DNA from: Bifidobacterium breve
Lineage (GTDB): Bacteria > Actinomycetota > Acidimicrobiia > Acidimicrobiales > Ilumatobacteraceae
DNA: 40,874 nucleotides
Assembly (NCBI GenBank): GCA_945889715.1
Contig: CAMDCI010000004.1
Coordinates: 1-40,874, forward strand
Direction of reading: 5' to 3'
Below the pieces are notes generated by a model. That model saw only the letters and a program-made list of their open reading frames with translations, made no database searches and had not been told where the DNA came from. This document shows positions 40,864 through 40,874 of the stretch, piece after piece (position 1 is the first letter of the stretch; every line of letters starts with the position of its first letter). Both the position numbers and the translations under genes were made by a program.

Positions 40864-40874
40864 GCCACTTTGGA
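40864..40874. repeat. Start of a second copy of the inverted-repeat element, cut by the window end
   Basis: GCCACTTTGGA, identical to 39806-39816, the outer end of the inverted repeat on the other side of the AbiEi-like gene. Only eleven bases are visible, so chance cannot be excluded. Confidence 0.4.

Overview
The window looks like chromosomal DNA of an actinomycete, most likely from the Acidimicrobiia (Ilumatobacter-like). This is inference from lipoprotein leaders ending in A-A-C-G-G-D-D, the DUF501–Ppx/GppA pair, CoxG with a MobA-like protein, the abundance of acyl-CoA and SDR enzymes, ABC transporter fusions and a moderate GC content. No rRNA, tRNA, CRISPR array, transposase or phage gene was seen. 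Coding density is very high: no gene-free stretch reaches 300 bases, and many genes are joined by 4-base ATGA overlaps.

Region 1 (1–7.4 kb): the first codons of a leftward gene at the edge, a CaiB/BaiF-type CoA-transferase, then a compact run of three prepilin-leader proteins (one with an intact von Willebrand A domain). These are followed by a polytopic membrane protein, a lipoprotein and a secreted NlpC/P60 peptidase.

Region 2 (7.4–14.3 kb): MobA-like nucleotidyltransferase, CoxG, DUF501, Ppx/GppA and a GNAT acetyltransferase form a tight rightward run. After it come a small basic protein, two crotonase-fold proteins, a NUDIX hydrolase and an unrecognised acidic protein.

Region 3 (14.4–22.7 kb): a nucleoside uptake and salvage locus. 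It holds a BmpA/PnrA-type lipoprotein, a double-domain ATPase and two permeases, then (past a leftward queF) a PhyH-type dioxygenase, adenosine deaminase and uracil phosphoribosyltransferase. Strong hairpins separate the binding-protein gene from the ATPase gene.

Region 4 (22.7–39.8 kb): a catabolic and transport island, and the most interesting part of the window. It contains two SDRs, an amidohydrolase, two paralogous acyl-CoA synthetases, an NTF2/SnoaL-fold protein, a zinc-independent oxidoreductase and an Fe-S flavin reductase of the 2,4-dienoyl-CoA reductase/BaiCD type. Its branched-chain-amino-acid-type ABC transporter is packed into two giant fusion genes: an MFS permease fused to LivF, and LivH-LivM-LivG in one chain. 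A separate lipoprotein is the binding subunit. All three divergent promoter regions of the island carry the same 17-bp palindrome, TCTGA(C/T)(A/G)NNN(T/C)GTCAGA, twice in tandem before the transporter. This implies one TetR-like regulator, not encoded here, controlling essentially every gene in the island. The enzyme set parallels the bile-acid (bai) toolkit, so a steroid- or terpenoid-like carboxylic acid is a reasonable but unproven substrate.

Region 5 (39.8 kb to end): a solitary AbiEi-like/DUF559-like protein preceded by a near-perfect 23-bp inverted repeat. The first bases of what looks like another copy of that repeat close the window.
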